From Mycolicibacterium poriferae (GTDB lineage Bacteria > Actinomycetota > Actinomycetes > Mycobacteriales > Mycobacteriaceae), in contig NZ_AP022570.1 of assembly GCF_010728325.1 (NCBI RefSeq), forward strand, positions 4,712,001 to 4,776,000: a stretch of DNA of 64,000 bases, given 5' to 3'. The notes beneath the pieces are model-generated. The model did no database searches. It saw only the letters and a program-made list of their open reading frames with translations, and was not told the DNA's origin. Both the position numbers and the translations under genes were made by a program. Of this stretch, positions 1-8,677 are shown one piece after another. Position 1 is the stretch's first letter; every line of letters begins with the position of its first letter.

Positions 1-549
1 GTGCACGTAGACGTCCGACAGACCCTGGACCACCGAGGCGACCTTCGCTCCCGCCGAGCCCATCTCGACAAGTTCACCGCCCAACGCCTCCTTGACCTCC
101 AGCGCGACGGCTGGGGGGCGCGTCCGGGACACGACGATGCGCGGCACCGCGGGCGCGGGCGGGGGTGCGGCCACCGACGGCGTCGCCAACGTCACGTCTT
201 GGGCGGGAAGTGCCACCGCCCCCGCAACGAGCTCACCTGCCTCCCACAGCGCGACATGCACCGCCCAGTCGGTGCGGTCGAGTTCGGAGAACTCCCGGGT
301 GCCGTCGAGCGGGTCGACGATCCACACCCGCTGCGCCGACAGGCGCACCGGGTCGTCGACGCCCTCCTCGGAGAGCACGGCGTCGTCGGGACGCTCGGCG
401 GCCAGCGCCGCCATCAGGAAGTCGTGGGAGCGCTTGTCCCCCGCGTCTTTCCGGTCCTGCGCGGCAGCGTCGGCGAATTCTGCGCGGACGTCGAGCAGCA
501 ACCGGCCGGCCTCGGCGGCCAGCAACGCCGCCAGTTCATGGTCGGTCAC
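1..549 (-). CDS. cysQ: 3'(2'),5'-bisphosphate nucleotidase CysQ (3' end cut by window edge)
   Basis: Member of the inositol monophosphatase-like family that dephosphorylates PAP (3'-phosphoadenosine 5'-phosphate), the by-product of PAPS use in sulfate assimilation. The 183 visible codons hold the metal-binding signatures EEG (LSEEGVDD) and DPLDGTREF, which are diagnostic for the family. The gene leaves the window at base 1, so the C-terminal part is missing. The GTG start at 549 overlaps the cysNC stop codon (GTGA), which indicates translational coupling; a CysQ role next to PAPS synthesis makes biochemical sense. Family and role are secure; substrate preference (PAP or PAPS versus inositol phosphates) is inferred from context. 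Confidence 0.9.
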   Translation of the reverse strand, partial: MTDHELAALLAAEAGRLLLDVRAEFADAAAQDRKDAGDKRSHDFLMAALAAERPDDAVLSEEGVDDPVRLSAQRVWIVDPLDGTREFSELDRTDWAVHVALWEAGELVAGAVALPAQDVTLATPSVAAPPPAPAVPRIVVSRTRPPAVALEVKEALGGELVEMGSAGAKVASVVQGLSDVYVH

Positions 550-2444
550 TGGCCGCGACTCTCGAGCAGCTCGATGACCGCTGCGGCCAGTTCGTCGGGG
601 CTACGCTCCGGGGTCAGCCGCAGGTCGGGATTCTTGGGCCGCTGATAGGGACTGTCGATGCCGGTGAAGTGCGTGATCTCACCGGAGCGGGCCTTGGCGT
701 AGAGCCCCTTGGGGTCGCGCCGCTCGCAGTCGTCGAGCGGGGTGTCACAGAACACCTCGAAGAACTCGACACCGGCTTCGTCGGCCACGGTGCGCGCCAA
801 CTCCCGGTGCTCGGCCAGCGGACTGATGGCGGGTACCAGCACCACCTGTCCGGAGTCGGCGAGGATGGCCGCCACATGTGCCAGGCGTCGCAGGTTCTCC
901 GACCGGTCGGCCATCGAGAAGCCGAGGTCGGCGTTGAGTCCGTGGCGCAGGTTGTCGCCGTCGAGAACGTAGGCGGGAACTCCTTTTTCGAGCAGCTTTT
1001 GCTCGACCAGCATGGCCACCGACGACTTGCCCGATCCGGACAGGCCGGTGAACCACACCATCCGGCCGGTGCTGAGCCGGTCCTCGGAGGTGCACAGGGA
1101 GTCGTGGCGCACCGTGTTCGGGCTGGCGGTCCGCGCGCTGACATTGGGCAGGATCATGCCGGCGGCAACGGTGACGTTGGTGTTCGGGTCGATCAGGATG
1201 AACGAACCGGTCGCGGCGATGCGGCTGTATTCGTCGATCAGCAGCGGAACCTGAGAGCGTAGCGAAATTCGGCCCAGCTCATTGAGTTTCAGTGCAGTCG
1301 CGGACTTGTCCCGGTGCAGCGTGTTGACGTCGAGCCGGTAGTCCAGCCCGGACACCTTCACCCGGGTGGTCCGGGTGGTGTGTTTGATGACGTAGTCCCG
1401 CCCGGGTTCCAGCGACGCGTCGTCGGCCATCCAGCAGACGGTCGCGTCGAAGTCCTGGGTGATGCGCGGCTGGTTGTTGGGCCGCGCGATCATGTCGCCG
1501 CGCGAGATGTCGATGTCGTCGGTCAGGCTGATCGACACCGCCATCGGCGGGAACGCTTCGTCGATCGGGCCGCCGGGACCCTCGATCGCGGCGATCTGCG
1601 AGGTCTTGCCGGCCGGCAGCACCACGACCTCGTCGCCGACGCGCATGACGCCGCTGGCCACGCTGCCGGCGTAGCTGCGGTGGTCGTGGTGGTCACGGGT
1701 CTGCGGACGGATCACATACTGCACCGGGAATCGGACGTCGACCAGGTTGCGGTCACCGGCGACGTAGACGTCCTCGAGGTGGCTCAGCAGGCACGGACCG
1801 TCGTACCACGGGGCCGCGTCGGACTTGCTGACGACGTTGTCGCCGTTGAGCGCCGACAGCGGGATGGTCGTCACGTCGTGGACGTCCAGCCGTGCGGCGA
1901 AGTCGTGGAAGTCGTCGCGGATCTTCTCGAATTTGTCGCGGTCCCAGTCGATCAGGTCCATCTTGTTGACCGCCAGCACAATGTGCTGGATGCCCAGCAG
2001 CGAGGCCAAAAACGCGTGCCGGCGCGACTGCTCGAGCAGTCCGTGGCGGGCGTCGACCAGCACAATCGCCAGCTGTGCGGTCGAGGTGCCGGTGACCATG
2101 TTGCGGGTGTACTGGATGTGCCCGGGGGTGTCGGCGATGATGAATTTGCGCTTGGCGGTGGCGAAGTAGCGGTAGGCGACATCGATCGTGATGCCCTGTT
2201 CGCGCTCCGCGCGCAGCCCGTCGGTGACCAGCGCCAGATCGGTGAAGTCGTGGCCTCGCTCGCGCGAGGTCCGCTCGACCGACGCCAGCTGGTCCTCCAT
2301 GACGGCCTTGGAGTCGAACAGCAGCCGGCCGATCAGCGTGGACTTGCCGTCGTCGACCGATCCTGCCGTCGCGATGCGCAGCAGGGTGGCGGCGGGCTTG
2401 GTCAGCGTCGCTTCCGCGGCCGCCCTGGTGTCCGTCGTGCTCAT
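546..2444 (-). CDS. cysNC: Bifunctional sulfate adenylyltransferase subunit 1 / adenylylsulfate kinase CysNC
   Basis: 632-residue cytoplasmic fusion of the GTPase subunit of ATP sulfurylase (CysN) and APS kinase (CysC), giving APS and then PAPS. The N-terminal elongation-factor-like GTPase shows GSVDDGKST (28-36), DTPGH (105-109) and NKMD (160-163). EF-Tu-like beta-barrel domains follow, and then the APS kinase P-loop GLSGSGKSS (467-475). The ATG at 2444 is preferred over upstream in-frame codons because a GAGGATT-type ribosome site sits just before it. cysD lies 61 bp upstream on the same strand and cysQ overlaps the 3' end, so the three form one sulfate-activation operon. The CysN-CysC fusion is normal for mycobacteria. 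Confidence 0.97.
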   Translation of the reverse strand: MSTTDTRAAAEATLTKPAATLLRIATAGSVDDGKSTLIGRLLFDSKAVMEDQLASVERTSRERGHDFTDLALVTDGLRAEREQGITIDVAYRYFATAKRKFIIADTPGHIQYTRNMVTGTSTAQLAIVLVDARHGLLEQSRRHAFLASLLGIQHIVLAVNKMDLIDWDRDKFEKIRDDFHDFAARLDVHDVTTIPLSALNGDNVVSKSDAAPWYDGPCLLSHLEDVYVAGDRNLVDVRFPVQYVIRPQTRDHHDHRSYAGSVASGVMRVGDEVVVLPAGKTSQIAAIEGPGGPIDEAFPPMAVSISLTDDIDISRGDMIARPNNQPRITQDFDATVCWMADDASLEPGRDYVIKHTTRTTRVKVSGLDYRLDVNTLHRDKSATALKLNELGRISLRSQVPLLIDEYSRIAATGSFILIDPNTNVTVAAGMILPNVSARTASPNTVRHDSLCTSEDRLSTGRMVWFTGLSGSGKSSVAMLVEQKLLEKGVPAYVLDGDNLRHGLNADLGFSMADRSENLRRLAHVAAILADSGQVVLVPAISPLAEHRELARTVADEAGVEFFEVFCDTPLDDCERRDPKGLYAKARSGEITHFTGIDSPYQRPKNPDLRLTPERSPDELAAAVIELLESRGQ

Positions 2445-2505
2445 CAGAATCCTCTGTTCTTCGCGCAAGCCTCGATACCACCCGTCGCTTCGCTCGCCCC
2501 CGCCA

Positions 2506-3435
2506 TCAGAAGTACCCTTCGCGCTTGCGGTCTTCCATCCCCGCCTCGGAGATGCGGTCGTCGGCCCGGGTGGCGCCGCGTTCGGTCAGACGCGACACCG
2601 CGGTCTCGGCGATCACCTCCGACACGGTGGCCGCCTCGGATTCCACACAACCGGTGCAGGTGACGTCGCCGACGGTGCGGAATCGCACCGACTTCTCGAT
2701 GATCGGCTCGTCCGCGCGGGGCTGCAGATACTCGTGTACCGCCAGCAGCATGCCGTCGCGCTCGAAGACCTGACGTTTGTGCGCGTAGTAGATCGAGGGC
2801 AGCGTGATCTTCTCGGCACCGATGTAGGACCAGATGTCGAACTCGGTCCAGTTCGACAACGGGAAGGCCCGGATGTGCTCACCCTTGCGGTGCCGGCCGT
2901 TGTACAGGTGCCACACCTCGGGGCGTTGGTTCTTCGGGTCCCACTGGCCGAACTCGTCGCGGAAGCTGAAGACCCGCTCCTTGGCGCGGGCCTTCTCCTC
3001 GTCGCGGCGGGCGCCGCCGAACGCGGCGTCGAACTTGTTCTCCCGGATGCCGCGCAACAACGTCACGGTCTGCAGCGGGTTGCGGGACGGTCCGTTGTCG
3101 ACGACCCTCCCGGCGGCGATGTCATCTTCGACGCTGGCGACGACCAGGCGCACGCCGTGTTCGGCCACCAGCGCGTCGCGGGTGGCGATGACTTCTTCGA
3201 AGTTGTGCCCGGTGTCGACGTGCATGACCGGGAACGGCAGCCGGCCGGGCTTGAACGCCTTGATGGCCAGGTGGAGCATCACGATCGAGTCCTTGCCGCC
3301 GGAGAACAGCAGCACGGGCCGCTCGAACTCGGCGGCGACCTCACGGATGATGTGGATCGCTTCGGCCTCCAGCGCGCGCAGGTGGCTCAACTCGTAACGT
3401 CCGGCGTTCTGGACGATCTCTTCGGCGGCTGTCAT
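2506..3435 (-). CDS. cysD: Sulfate adenylyltransferase subunit 2 CysD
   Basis: 309-residue catalytic subunit of ATP sulfurylase, which adenylylates sulfate with ATP; the partner GTPase CysN supplies energy from GTP hydrolysis. The PP-loop SGGKDS is at residues 45-50 near the N terminus, and the length matches the family. It is the first gene of the cysD-cysNC-cysQ unit. The ATG at 3435 is preceded by a short GGGGAAAT ribosome site. The 137 bp upstream, between this gene and the glycosyltransferase operon, contain the presumed promoter and a small palindrome described separately. Confidence 0.97.
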   Translation of the reverse strand: MTAAEEIVQNAGRYELSHLRALEAEAIHIIREVAAEFERPVLLFSGGKDSIVMLHLAIKAFKPGRLPFPVMHVDTGHNFEEVIATRDALVAEHGVRLVVASVEDDIAAGRVVDNGPSRNPLQTVTLLRGIRENKFDAAFGGARRDEEKARAKERVFSFRDEFGQWDPKNQRPEVWHLYNGRHRKGEHIRAFPLSNWTEFDIWSYIGAEKITLPSIYYAHKRQVFERDGMLLAVHEYLQPRADEPIIEKSVRFRTVGDVTCTGCVESEAATVSEVIAETAVSRLTERGATRADDRISEAGMEDRKREGYF

Positions 3436-3450
3436 ATTTCCCCGTAAAGT

Positions 3451-3491
3451 TGGTACAACTGACCAGATTTATGGTGTTAGTCGGAATTATG
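3451..3491 (-). promoter_or_regulatory. Candidate cysD promoter and operator
   Basis: Read on the minus strand, a CATAAT -10-like hexamer lies at 3486-3491. An interrupted palindrome with TGGT and ACCA ends (TGGTACAACTGACCA on the plus strand, 3451-3465) lies between it and the cysD start. TGGT-N-ACCA ends are typical of FadR-type GntR operators, but no GntR gene is present in the window and the arms are only four bases, so this is a weak call. Confidence 0.25.
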
Positions 3492-3572
3492 GCCGCGACC
3501 GGAGCTCGTGTCAACGTGGGTGCCTGAGCCCGGGGTGCGCGGCGGCGAGTCGCGCACCCCGGGCGGCGAACG

Positions 3573-5495
3573 TCAGGACTGCAGGTCGTACACGGTGGTG
3601 CCGCCGACGTCGAGCGGGGTGAACGTCTGCTCCACCCAGGCGGTGATCTCAGCCGACGCGCCGCTCCCCCCACCCGGACCGCCGGGTCCGCCCGGGCCGC
3701 GGTCCGCGGCGATGAAGTACCGCACCTGTCCGTCGGCGACGTAAGCCTGGAACTGCTCCAGGGTGGGTGAGTCGTCGCCGCCGGTGAATCCGCCGATCGC
3801 CATCACCGACGCGCCGGTCTGCAGCGCGAGGTCGGCCGTGCTCATCGACCCGATGCCGGCGGCGGCCCAGCGGGCATCGGTGCCGGCGAGCATCGCCTGC
3901 AATTCGGCGTTGTCGGCGATCGACCGCCCGGGTCCGCCCGGTCCACCGGGACCGCCTGGCCCGTCGTGTCCGCCGGGCGCTCCCGGCCCGTTATTTTGGG
4001 CCAGCACCGGTCCGGACATGATGCCCGGGCCGGTGCCGACCTGCGAGGCGGTCTGGACGGTGTACGCCGCGGGTGCGGCTGCCCCGGCCACCAGCGCCGC
4101 AGCGGCGACCCCGACAGCCCACCGGCCCACCCGGTGCACCCCGGCCGCGATCACGGCGGCCGTGACGACCGAGACCACCAGCACCACCCAGCGCAGCCAC
4201 GGGAACCAGTCCGGTGTGCGGTCGAGCAGGATGAACGCCCAGACCCCGGTCGCGGCAGACATCGCGGCCAGCGTCATCCGCGGTCCCCGGAAGCGTCTCC
4301 CGCGCCACAGTTCGGCGGTGCAGATGCCCACCAGCGCCGCGACCGCCGGCGCCAGGGCCACGGTGTAGTAGGGGTGGATGATGCCGTCCATGAAGCTGAA
4401 GACGGCGCCGGTGACCAGCAGCCAGCCACCCCACAGCAGCAGGCCGGCGCGCACCGATGCCGTGCGCGCGGTGCGGCGGGTGAACCACAGCCCGGCCACC
4501 AGGCCGATGAGGGCGGCGGGCAGCAGCCACGAGGCCTCGGCCCCCATCGACGCGCCGAACAACCGGGTCACCCCGGGGTCGCCGCCGAAGAACAGGTTCG
4601 CGCCACCGCCCGGTCCGCCCCCGGGGCCGCCACCGCCTGGACCGCCACCAGGGCCCTGTCCGCCCGTGACACGGTCAATGCCGTTGTATCCCAGCGCAAG
4701 CTGCACCAAGCTGTTGTCGGTGGAGCCGCCGATGTAGGGCCTGGAGTCGGCCGGCCAGAGACTGACCAGCGCCAGAAAGGAGCCCGCGGTCACGACCATT
4801 GCGGCGGCGCCGACGGCGAGTTTGCCGACGCGGTGCCACAGGCCGACGGGCGCGGCGACCAGAAATGCCAGCGCGAAGCCGGGAACGACGAGGAACGCCT
4901 GCAACATCTTGGTCAGGAACGCCAGCCCCAACACCACCCCGGCCAGCACCATCCACCGGGAGCGGGCCGACTCGATGGCGCGGACCATCAGATATGCCGC
5001 GATCACCAGCAGCAACACCAGCAGCGCATCCGGGTTGTTGTACCGGAACATCGACGCCGCCACCGGCGTCACCGCCAGGGCCGCGCCGGCTATCAACCCC
5101 GCACCGGGGCCGCTGACCCGTCGCACGGCGGCGTACAGCACCCCCACCGACGCAACACCCATCAACGCCTGCGGCAGCAGCATGGTGAACGGCGTGAAAC
5201 CGAACAGCCGCCCCGACAGCGCCATGACCCACAGTGCGGCGGGTGGTTTGTCGACCGTGATCGCGTTGCCAGGATCCAGCGACCCGAACAGCCACGCCGT
5301 CAGGTTCTGCGTCCCGGCCTGCGCCGCCGCCGCGTAGTACTGGTTGGCCCAACCGGCCGACCCCAGCCCCCACAGGTAGAGCACCGCGGTGGCGGCCAGC
5401 AGTGCGGCTACTGCGGGGCTGACCCAGCGCGGCCGCACCGGGTCGCCGAGGCCGGGGTCAGCCGGCACGTTGCGTCCGTCGAGCGTGAGTGTCAT
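3573..5495 (-). CDS. GT39/ArnT-like membrane glycosyltransferase with collagen-like Gly-Pro inserts
   Basis: 640-residue polytopic membrane protein of the GT-C (PMT/ArnT) superfamily, which uses polyprenyl-phosphate sugars and transfers the sugar outside the membrane. The segment WANQYYAAAAQAG (49-61) followed by ITVDKPPAALW (79-89) is the conserved N-terminal signature of the actinobacterial group. Many hydrophobic helices run to about residue 480, followed by a soluble C-terminal domain ending near AEITAWVEQTF. Three Pro/Gly-rich stretches are unusual: 279-299, 503-523 and 600-612. It is the last gene of the operon, overlapping the GT2-GtrA gene by ATGA. A related but distinct paralogue is two genes upstream. 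Acceptor and sugar are unknown. Confidence 0.85.
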   Translation of the reverse strand: MTLTLDGRNVPADPGLGDPVRPRWVSPAVAALLAATAVLYLWGLGSAGWANQYYAAAAQAGTQNLTAWLFGSLDPGNAITVDKPPAALWVMALSGRLFGFTPFTMLLPQALMGVASVGVLYAAVRRVSGPGAGLIAGAALAVTPVAASMFRYNNPDALLVLLLVIAAYLMVRAIESARSRWMVLAGVVLGLAFLTKMLQAFLVVPGFALAFLVAAPVGLWHRVGKLAVGAAAMVVTAGSFLALVSLWPADSRPYIGGSTDNSLVQLALGYNGIDRVTGGQGPGGGPGGGGPGGGPGGGANLFFGGDPGVTRLFGASMGAEASWLLPAALIGLVAGLWFTRRTARTASVRAGLLLWGGWLLVTGAVFSFMDGIIHPYYTVALAPAVAALVGICTAELWRGRRFRGPRMTLAAMSAATGVWAFILLDRTPDWFPWLRWVVLVVSVVTAAVIAAGVHRVGRWAVGVAAAALVAGAAAPAAYTVQTASQVGTGPGIMSGPVLAQNNGPGAPGGHDGPGGPGGPGGPGRSIADNAELQAMLAGTDARWAAAGIGSMSTADLALQTGASVMAIGGFTGGDDSPTLEQFQAYVADGQVRYFIAADRGPGGPGGPGGGSGASAEITAWVEQTFTPLDVGGTTVYDLQS

Positions 5496-6796
5496 CGTGA
5501 GGTTCCTTCTTCTCGGTTGCGGCCGGGATGGAAGACCCAGCCGCGCAGCAGCACGAACCGCACGGCGGTGGCCACCAGGTTGGCCCCCACCAGCACGGCG
5601 AGCTCGGTCACGTGGTGGGCGTCGGGCGCCAGAGCGTGCAGCAGGCCGAGCGCACCGCTGGTGATGGCCAGCGCGATGCCGAAGACGATCAGCCCCTCGG
5701 CGTGATGTCGGGCCACCCGGGGACGGCCCGAGACGCCGAAGGTGAACCGCCGGTTCGCGGCGGTGTTACCGATCGCGGTGAGCGCCAACGCGATGCCGTT
5801 GGCCAGCGCCGCGCCGGCCCATCCCTGCATCGCCAGGAACAGCAGCACATAGACAGCGGTGGAGGCGGCGCCGACAGCCCCGAATCTCACCCCGTGCCGC
5901 AGCAACGAACCGGGCGCGGCCGGCCTCGTCGAACCGAGTTGCGCCGCGATCACGTGCACCGGAATCGTCCCGGTGGCCAACCCGCGCACCAGTCGCCCTA
6001 CCCCCTTGAGGTCGGCGGTGGCGGTGGCGACGATGTCGACGCGACTGTCGGGGTCGTCGACCCAGTCGACAGGGACCTCGTGAATGCGCAATCCGCACCG
6101 CTGGGCGAGCACCAGCAACTCGGTGTCGAAGAACCAGCCGGTGTCCTCGACGTGGGGCAGCAGCAGCGCCGCGACGTCGGCACGGATGGCTTTGAAGCCG
6201 CACTGGGCGTCCGAGAAGCCGGCCGCCAGAGTCGATTTGAGAATCAGGTTGTAACACCGCGAGATGAACTCCCGTTTCGGGCCGCGATGCACCCGGGCGC
6301 CGCGACCCAGGCGGGTGCCGATCGCCAGGTCGGAATGGCCCGAGATCAACGGTGCCACCAACGGAGCCAGCGCGGCCAGGTCGGTGGACAGGTCGACGTC
6401 CATGTACACCAGCACGGCGGCGTCGGACCGCGACCAGACCCACCGCAGAGCGCGGCCGCGCCCCTTCTCCTCCAACCGCACCACCCGCACGTCGGGCAGC
6501 TCCGCGGCCAGGCGCGCGGCGATCTGGGGGGTGTCGTCGATGCTGGCGTTGTCGGCGATCGTGATCCGGAACGGGAACGGCATCGCGTCGCCGAGGTAGG
6601 TGTGCAGCCGGCGCACCGAGTCGGCCAGCGCGGTCTGCTCGTTGTACACCGGCACCACGATGTCGAGCACCGGGACTCCGGTGCTGCGGGCGGCCCGCGC
6701 CACATCATGGCGCGGCCTGAACGATGGCCGTTCACAACGGGACTCGAGATCTGTTGCTGTCATGACATCCATGCTGGATGGACCGGGTGTGCTCAC
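5492..6796 (-). CDS. Fused GT2 polyprenyl-phosphate glycosyltransferase and GtrA flippase-like protein
   Basis: 434 residues. Residues about 43-290 are a GT2 domain of the DPM1/GtrB type, with the donor-binding start DIVVPVYNE (45-53) and the metal-binding DVD (133-135). Residues about 300-425 are a four-helix GtrA-like domain. In characterised Gtr systems GtrB loads a sugar onto polyprenyl phosphate and GtrA helps to translocate it; fusion of the two is known in actinobacteria. The GTG start at 6796 overlaps the stop of the upstream GT39-like gene (GTGA), and the 3' end overlaps the next one (ATGA). Context therefore suggests that it makes the lipid-linked sugar used by the two flanking GT-C enzymes. 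The sugar cannot be read from sequence. Confidence 0.9.
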   Translation of the reverse strand: MSTPGPSSMDVMTATDLESRCERPSFRPRHDVARAARSTGVPVLDIVVPVYNEQTALADSVRRLHTYLGDAMPFPFRITIADNASIDDTPQIAARLAAELPDVRVVRLEEKGRGRALRWVWSRSDAAVLVYMDVDLSTDLAALAPLVAPLISGHSDLAIGTRLGRGARVHRGPKREFISRCYNLILKSTLAAGFSDAQCGFKAIRADVAALLLPHVEDTGWFFDTELLVLAQRCGLRIHEVPVDWVDDPDSRVDIVATATADLKGVGRLVRGLATGTIPVHVIAAQLGSTRPAAPGSLLRHGVRFGAVGAASTAVYVLLFLAMQGWAGAALANGIALALTAIGNTAANRRFTFGVSGRPRVARHHAEGLIVFGIALAITSGALGLLHALAPDAHHVTELAVLVGANLVATAVRFVLLRGWVFHPGRNREEGTSR

Positions 6797-8655
6797 CGTT
6801 GGCTCGGGCTATGCGCCGGCTGTGAGATCTGCGGCATGGTCAGGTCGTAGAGAACGGTCCCGTCGACCGCAATGGCCGGGAAGCGCTCAGCGACCCATTC
6901 GGTTATCTCAGCAGACACTGATGAGGGGTCGGCGCGGCCCATGAGCGGCCGCCCTTCGATGAAGTAATGAATCCGTCCGTCTTCGACGTCGCGGACGAAC
7001 TGCGCCGTCGTCGGCGACGGATCGGTGCCGTTGAATCCGCCCACCGCCAGCACCGGCGCTCCGGCCGCCAACTGATAGCCGGCTGCGTTGTTCGACCCGA
7101 CAACCGCTGCGGTCCAGGTGAATCGACCCTCGTCGTCGGTCAGCATGCGCGTCACCTCAGCACTCGGCGTCGGCGCGTCGAGCAGCCCGCCGCCGAACCC
7201 GCCACCTCCGGCGGGCCCGGCCGACGGTATTGCCCCGGAGTGCGGCGTCAGTGCCGTGGCGACCGAGAAGGCTGCCGGCGCGGCAACACAGGACACCACG
7301 GCCAGACCTGCGACGGACCGGGCCACAGACTGCGGGAGCCGGCCCACGACCAGCAGCAGCGCGGCGCTGCCGGCTCCCCCAGCCGCGACGGCCGCCCGCA
7401 ACCAAGGTTGCCACTCCGCGTGCCGCGCCAGCAGCACCGCCGCCAGTGCGGCGGTCACGAGCACGGTGCCGGCCAAGGCGATCGCGGCCCGGGTGTCGAA
7501 GCGGTTGCGCCACAGCAGTGTGGCGCCGATGCCGACGCAGGCGGCGAGGGCCGGCGCCAGCGCGACGGTGTAGTACGAATGCACGATGCCGTTCATCGCG
7601 CTGAACACGACGGCGGTGACGGCCAACCAGCCTGTCCAGATGATCAGTGCGGCACGCGTGGCGTCGGTTCTGGGAGCGCGGCGGGTGAGGATGAATCCGG
7701 CGGTGGAGCAGATCACCGCAGCGGGCAGCAGCCAGGCAATCTCGGTGCCCATTCCCGCGCCGAACAACCGGCCCCAGCCGACGTCGTGGTCGAGGTTGCC
7801 CAACCCGCCCGGTTCGTCCCCGGTCAGCCTGCCGAAACCGTTGTAGCCCAGCGCCAGTTCGAGAAGACTGTTGTGCTGCGAACCACCGATGTAGGGACGC
7901 GCCGACGCCGGCCAGAGCTCCACCAGCACCACGTACCAGCCAGCAGAGACCACCACAGCCGCGCCGGCGGCCAGCGTGTTCGCGAGCCGGTGGCGCATCG
8001 GTGCCCGTCCCGCGACGAGATACGCCGCCGCCAGCGCCGGCACGATGAGCAGCGCCTGCAGCATCTTCGCCAGAAACCCCGCACCGACCGCGACCCCGGC
8101 GGCGATCAGCCACCACCGGCCGGTACGGCCTTCGCACGCCCGCTGCGTGCAGTACGCGGCGATGACGAGCAGCAGCACCAGCATCGCGTCGGGATTGTTG
8201 AACCGGAACATCAACGCCGTGACCGGTGTCAGGGCGAGCACCGATCCGGCGAGCAGGCCCGCACCGGCGCCTGCCACCCGGCGCACCGCCGCGTACAGCA
8301 CCGCGACGGCGCCGACTCCCATCAGCGCCTGCGGTACCAGCACACTCCACGGGTTCAGCCCGAACATCCGCACCGAGATGTCCATCACCCAGAGCGCAGC
8401 GGGTGTCTTGTCGACGGTGATGGCATTGGCCGGGTCGCTGGACCCGAACAGCATCGCTGTCAGGTCGCGCGCACCGGCCTGCGCCGCCGCCGAGTAGAAC
8501 GCGTTGGCCCAACCGCTGGCGGCCAGATCGTAGAGATAGAGCACCGCCGTGCAAAGCAGTAGCAGCACCAGACCCGCCCGGCCCTCGCCGGCCCGACGAG
8601 GTCGGGGACGGACGGAGGCACGGCGCATCGGCTCGGCGGTGGTCGCAGGGGTCAC
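6793..8655 (-). CDS. GT39/ArnT-like membrane glycosyltransferase (second paralogue)
   Basis: About 620 residues, polytopic, of the same GT-C family as the gene at 3573: it shares WANAFYSAAAQAGA, AITVDKTPAALW and a C-terminal soluble domain ending AEITEWVAERF. It lacks the long Gly-Pro inserts of its paralogue, keeping only a short Gly-rich patch near GGGGFGGG. I chose the GTG at 8655, 22 bp after the sensor-kinase stop; an ATG at 8628 is possible. A longer reading frame to 8862 would overlap the kinase by 184 bp and is rejected. The two paralogues flank the GT2-GtrA gene, which suggests an ancient tandem duplication and either two acceptors or two successive sugar transfers. Substrate unknown. 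Confidence 0.85.
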   Translation of the reverse strand: MTPATTAEPMRRASVRPRPRRAGEGRAGLVLLLLCTAVLYLYDLAASGWANAFYSAAAQAGARDLTAMLFGSSDPANAITVDKTPAALWVMDISVRMFGLNPWSVLVPQALMGVGAVAVLYAAVRRVAGAGAGLLAGSVLALTPVTALMFRFNNPDAMLVLLLVIAAYCTQRACEGRTGRWWLIAAGVAVGAGFLAKMLQALLIVPALAAAYLVAGRAPMRHRLANTLAAGAAVVVSAGWYVVLVELWPASARPYIGGSQHNSLLELALGYNGFGRLTGDEPGGLGNLDHDVGWGRLFGAGMGTEIAWLLPAAVICSTAGFILTRRAPRTDATRAALIIWTGWLAVTAVVFSAMNGIVHSYYTVALAPALAACVGIGATLLWRNRFDTRAAIALAGTVLVTAALAAVLLARHAEWQPWLRAAVAAGGAGSAALLLVVGRLPQSVARSVAGLAVVSCVAAPAAFSVATALTPHSGAIPSAGPAGGGGFGGGLLDAPTPSAEVTRMLTDDEGRFTWTAAVVGSNNAAGYQLAAGAPVLAVGGFNGTDPSPTTAQFVRDVEDGRIHYFIEGRPLMGRADPSSVSAEITEWVAERFPAIAVDGTVLYDLTMPQISQPAHSPSQR

Positions 8656-8677
8656 CGCTCGATCGTCTGGGACGTCG

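Noticed and set aside
1314..2663. Plus-strand open frame spanning the cysNC-cysD junction
   Set aside because: Antisense to two secure genes and crosses their boundary.
3966..5705. Open frame of about 580 codons antisense to the GT39-like gene
   Set aside because: Low-complexity Arg/Gln/His product opposite a well-supported membrane enzyme.
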